Shown: piece by piece, positions 6,380 to 8,571 of the stretch
Numbering within the stretch: the stretch's first letter is position 1
Layout of the letters: the number at the start of each line of letters is the position of its first letter
Source of the DNA: JANSYP01 sp038751255
GTDB taxonomy: Bacteria; Pseudomonadota; Alphaproteobacteria; Rhodobacterales; Rhodobacteraceae
DNA: 8,571 bases
Direction: 5' to 3'
Assembly (NCBI GenBank): GCA_038751255.1
Contig: JBCDGN010000135.1
Location: forward strand, 1 to 8,571
Program-made: the position numbers and the translations under genes
The notes under the pieces: generated by a model
Databases searched by the model: none
What the model saw: only the letters and a program-made list of their open reading frames with translations
Told to the model about the DNA's origin: nothing

Positions 6380-7093
6380 GTGCACCTTAAAGAACGCTCT
6401 GGGTGCACCGTGACCCTCAATAAAGGTCAACCTCTTGGCTATCCCGTTGCCGGGTTGGGGCTGCAAGCCGCGCCTATGACCTTGTCAGAAAAAGCGCGGC
6501 TTCAGCTTACGCGCATGATCGAACGCCGCGAGTTCCAGAGTGGTCAGCCAATCGTCGAAGCGCAATTGGCAGAAATGCTGGGCATCTCCCGCACACCGCT
6601 CCGCCAAGCCTTGCAGCGCCTGGAAAGCGAGGGACTTTTGCGCAAACTGGAAGGTCGATCTTACGTCATCAGACGGGTGGAATTAAAAGAGTACCTCCAA
6701 AGCCTTAAAGTACGCGAGATCCTTGAGGCTGAAGCAGCAACCCTGGCGGTCCGGCGCATCGACCCCACCGAAATCGCGCGTGTTCGTGCCAATTTGCAAG
6801 ATGTTCAGTGCCGAGAACCCTATGATATGCTCGCGCATTGGATGTCCGACGACGAGGTGCATGATCTCTATATTGGAAGCTGCGGAAATGAAGTTTTACG
6901 CGGTCTGTTGCAGTCATTGCGCGTGACGACCAAGCTCTTTGAGATTGAGCGCCTCGCAGAGAGACTGAAACCGGACAGCCAGCAACATGAAGCCATTCTC
7001 GACGCTCTGGAAAGAGGCGATGCTGCGGAGGCCCGGGCAGCCATCGTCGTACATCTCCGATCACTTGCTGAGTTCGCGGTAAGTGTGCTCTGA
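6380..7093 (+). CDS. GntR-family transcriptional regulator, FCD (FadR/VanR) subfamily
   Basis: The longest frame has 237 residues. An N-terminal winged helix-turn-helix (about residues 35-100) includes the family signature region IVEAQLAEMLGISRTPLRQAL followed by LESEGLL. The C-terminal all-helical FCD ligand-binding domain carries the usual metal or ligand residues: Asp and His in DDEVHDLYIGSCGN, then His in QQHEAIL, then His in VVHLRSL. It is expected to be a dimeric repressor released by a metabolite of the divergent operon, with the tandem boxes at 6228-6248 as its likely target. The start is undecided. GTG 6380 is the outer limit; GTG 6410 and ATG 6476 are in frame, and none has a strong Shine-Dalgarno. 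ATG 6476 (206 residues) places the HTH at a typical distance from the N-terminus. A clear terminator is not seen after the stop. Confidence 0.9.
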   Translation: MHLKERSGCTVTLNKGQPLGYPVAGLGLQAAPMTLSEKARLQLTRMIERREFQSGQPIVEAQLAEMLGISRTPLRQALQRLESEGLLRKLEGRSYVIRRVELKEYLQSLKVREILEAEAATLAVRRIDPTEIARVRANLQDVQCREPYDMLAHWMSDDEVHDLYIGSCGNEVLRGLLQSLRVTTKLFEIERLAERLKPDSQQHEAILDALERGDAAEARAAIVVHLRSLAEFAVSVL

Positions 7094-7682
7094 GATTGGA
7101 TATGCCACGCGCGGAGGGTCGCGCTTCTGACACTCGCCTAAAAAAGTGACCTCACATAGCGCATGAAGTTCCCTACGCGAAAATGCGCGTTGGGGGCGGC
7201 ACCAAAAGATTTCGCTGCCTTCCAGGCCGCCCTTACGGTGTGTAATCTTGAACACAATGCGCCAAGCTGAAAACCCGCCACTCTTCGCGGCCATTCTGCC
7301 GATATCGCGCGCATGATCCTGCCGCATTTTGGGCGCAGCAAGATCGCAGGCCCTGCCCGCAATAAGGTCAGAGCTTAGCTTGCATCCCTCCCTTTGATCC
7401 CCGCCTCGTGCAATTGCGTGCTGGCGGTTCATCAACGGCCTCGCCACCGGTGAGAGCGGCGCCGACACCGACCCGCGATGAACCCCATCGGCAGTGTAAA
7501 CGACAGTCCTTCAGAAGAATGTCTGGATCAGCTCGGAAAATCGGTTAATACTTTCACGCGCAAAATCTGCGTTGGGAACGCCCAACATGCATCGGCAGGT
7601 GACGCGCTGAAGCCATCGTCTCGGTTTTCTGCAAGAGCGCGACACCATTTTTTATGACTGGTTGCAGATAGGAGAAATCTTC
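7094..7682. other. 589-base stretch without a convincing gene
   Basis: All frames are either broken or give protein sequences I do not recognise. The longest open frame, on the minus strand (7061-7468), overlaps the end of the regulator gene and has no family motif. The stretch holds an imperfect repeat of about 20 bases (7175-7194 and 7556-7576) and an 8-base inverted repeat GGTTCATC/GATGAACC (7426-7433 and 7477-7484). It could be the remnant of a decayed mobile element plus the 5' regulatory region of the exported-protein gene; neither is proven. No clear -35/-10 pair was found. Confidence 0.4.
7670..7674 (+). promoter_or_regulatory. Ribosome binding site AGGAG that fixes the start at 7683
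   Basis: AGGAG lies 8 bases before ATG 7683. It selects this ATG over the in-frame TTG at 7662, which would lie upstream of the binding site and add seven residues before the signal peptide. Confidence 0.8.
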
Positions 7683-8450
7683 ATGCGCTCTCTGATCATA
7701 GCAACGGCCGCCATCTGCTCTTTCGCGAGCGCTAGCCACGCCGTAACGACACTACCATTGCTCCCGCAGTCGGGTCTGACCATTGATCAGACCTTCAACA
7801 TGCTCTGCGGCGGACAAGCCTGCGAACAAATCGTGCCTGAAATGCGGATTGGGAGTGCCGCCGGCGGTAGCGGCACCTATGAGTACAATTTCCAAGCCGA
7901 CGGCCAGTTCAACTTCCAAGGCCTTGGCCGAGATTTTCCCTGGCAGAACGGGGTCGAGACACAGTTTTCGATCAGCTATGTCGGCGGTATGACTAACACC
8001 CTGTCGCTTATGGTCGGCACAAATATGGCCGATCAGATTATGGTGGATCTGTCTCAGACAAATGCCGGAAGCCTATCGCCGACGATAACCTTGTTCATTC
8101 GCACATCCAATTTCGGCGGTGGCAACGATCCGAATGGTGCCAGCGTCATGTTGCTCTCTGAGATGATGCTCAACGGAATGAGCATTCCTCCGGTAAGTTC
8201 TTCCGGGGGCAATCCTCGGCAAGTGAGCTACCTCCAGGTATTTGATTTTGACTGGACACAAGACTGGACACTTGACGGGAATGTCTTTTTCGCTTGGGAC
8301 GGATTTCAGCCCAGCCAGTCGCAACTTGCATCGCAGTTCAAATTCACTGATCTGAACCCTGTGCCAATCCCATTGCCCGCCCCGGTCCTGATGCTCGGGG
8401 CCGCTCTGAGCGGTTTGGGCCTCATGCGCTTGCGCCGAAAGCGCAGCTGA
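7683..8450 (+). CDS. Exported protein with VPLPA-CTERM-like sorting tail
   Basis: This 255-residue protein starts with a Sec signal peptide (basic start, hydrophobic core, probable cut after the ASASHA segment around residue 20). It ends with the tripartite exosortase-type signal: an IPLPAP motif, a hydrophobic helix (VLMLGAALSGLGLM) and a basic RLRRKRS tail. This tail matches the VPLPA-CTERM class frequent in Rhodobacterales and implies export, membrane anchoring and cleavage or surface transfer by an exosortase-like enzyme encoded elsewhere. The central region is rich in Gly, Ser, Asn and aromatic residues, looks beta-rich, and has a cysteine pair in LCGGQACEQ near residue 36. I recognise no enzymatic domain. 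Such proteins are often tied to extracellular polysaccharide or biofilm. It appears to be a single-gene unit with its own terminator and is unlikely to belong to the upstream operon. Confidence 0.88.
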   Translation: MRSLIIATAAICSFASASHAVTTLPLLPQSGLTIDQTFNMLCGGQACEQIVPEMRIGSAAGGSGTYEYNFQADGQFNFQGLGRDFPWQNGVETQFSISYVGGMTNTLSLMVGTNMADQIMVDLSQTNAGSLSPTITLFIRTSNFGGGNDPNGASVMLLSEMMLNGMSIPPVSSSGGNPRQVSYLQVFDFDWTQDWTLDGNVFFAWDGFQPSQSQLASQFKFTDLNPVPIPLPAPVLMLGAALSGLGLMRLRRKRS

Positions 8451-8470
8451 CCCGAAGGCTCGACGGTATT

Positions 8471-8499
8471 AAGGCGGCCTCGGTCGCCTTTATCTCGTT
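8471..8499 (+). terminator. Probable intrinsic terminator after the exported-protein gene
   Basis: AAGGCGGC at 8471-8478 pairs with GTCGCCTT at 8483-8490 (8 bp with one G·U) around a CTCG loop. It is followed by the moderately T-rich TATCTCGTT and starts 20 bases after the stop codon. The T tract is weak, so it may be a partial terminator. Confidence 0.6.
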
Positions 8500-8571
8500 G
8501 CAGTGCTGAATTACCGTCACATCTGTGCCCTTGGAACGGATGCAGCCAAGCTCATGGATGACACTCCAGAA

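Noticed and set aside
7061..7468. Minus-strand open frame of 135 codons after the GntR gene
   Set aside because: It overlaps the end of the regulator antisense, lacks a good ribosome binding site, and its sequence resembles no family I know. A transposase remnant was considered but no DDE or HTH motif is visible.
7426..7484. GGTTCATC/GATGAACC inverted repeat as an insertion-sequence end or attachment site
   Set aside because: It is only 8 bp per arm with a 43-base spacer and no extension of pairing on either side. No transposase or integrase is nearby.
8422..8571. Minus-strand frame open from the right window edge for 49 codons
   Set aside because: It overlaps the sorting tail of the exported protein and the terminator hairpin, and no family is recognised. 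It is too short to separate from chance.

Overview
The window looks like chromosomal DNA of an alphaproteobacterium, most likely a marine-type Rhodobacteraceae (Roseobacter group) member. This is inferred from the moderately high GC content, the gene families present and, above all, a secreted protein with a C-terminal IPLPAP–hydrophobic–RLRRKRS tail of the VPLPA-CTERM type, common in Rhodobacterales. No rRNA, tRNA, CRISPR array or intact insertion sequence is visible.

Positions 1-6226 hold one tightly packed minus-strand operon, read from right to left. It encodes an M20-family metallohydrolase-like protein (6226-4928), a periplasmic amino-acid-type binding protein (4873-4025), a membrane permease (3916-3185), an ABC ATPase (3178-2348), a phosphotriesterase-family amidohydrolase (2345-1320), a DapA/NanA-family Schiff-base lyase or dehydratase (1323-427), and the first 140 residues of a fused [2Fe-2S]-FAD oxidoreductase (420 to beyond position 1). 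Gaps are 2-9 bases or an ATGA overlap, apart from 54 bases after the M20 gene and about 108 bases after the binding-protein gene. The longer gap contains a strong hairpin that probably sets the binding protein : permease expression ratio.

A GntR/FCD-family regulator (6380-7093) is transcribed divergently. Two GGTATAC boxes spaced exactly 11 bp lie at the head of the operon and are the best candidate operator. The simplest reading is a substrate-induced uptake and catabolic operon. A small amino-acid-like or N-substituted compound would be imported, hydrolysed by the M20-like and/or phosphotriesterase-like enzyme, oxidised by the flavoprotein, and its 2-oxo acid product processed by the DapA-like enzyme. 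The substrate cannot be named from sequence. The combination recalls hydroxyproline or opine-type amine catabolism but does not match a textbook pathway.

Positions 7094-7682 contain no convincing gene, only decayed-looking sequence with an imperfect 20-base repeat. Positions 7683-8450 encode the VPLPA-CTERM-like exported protein, with a good ribosome binding site, a signal peptide and a probable terminator at 8471-8490. The last 80 bases show nothing I can call.
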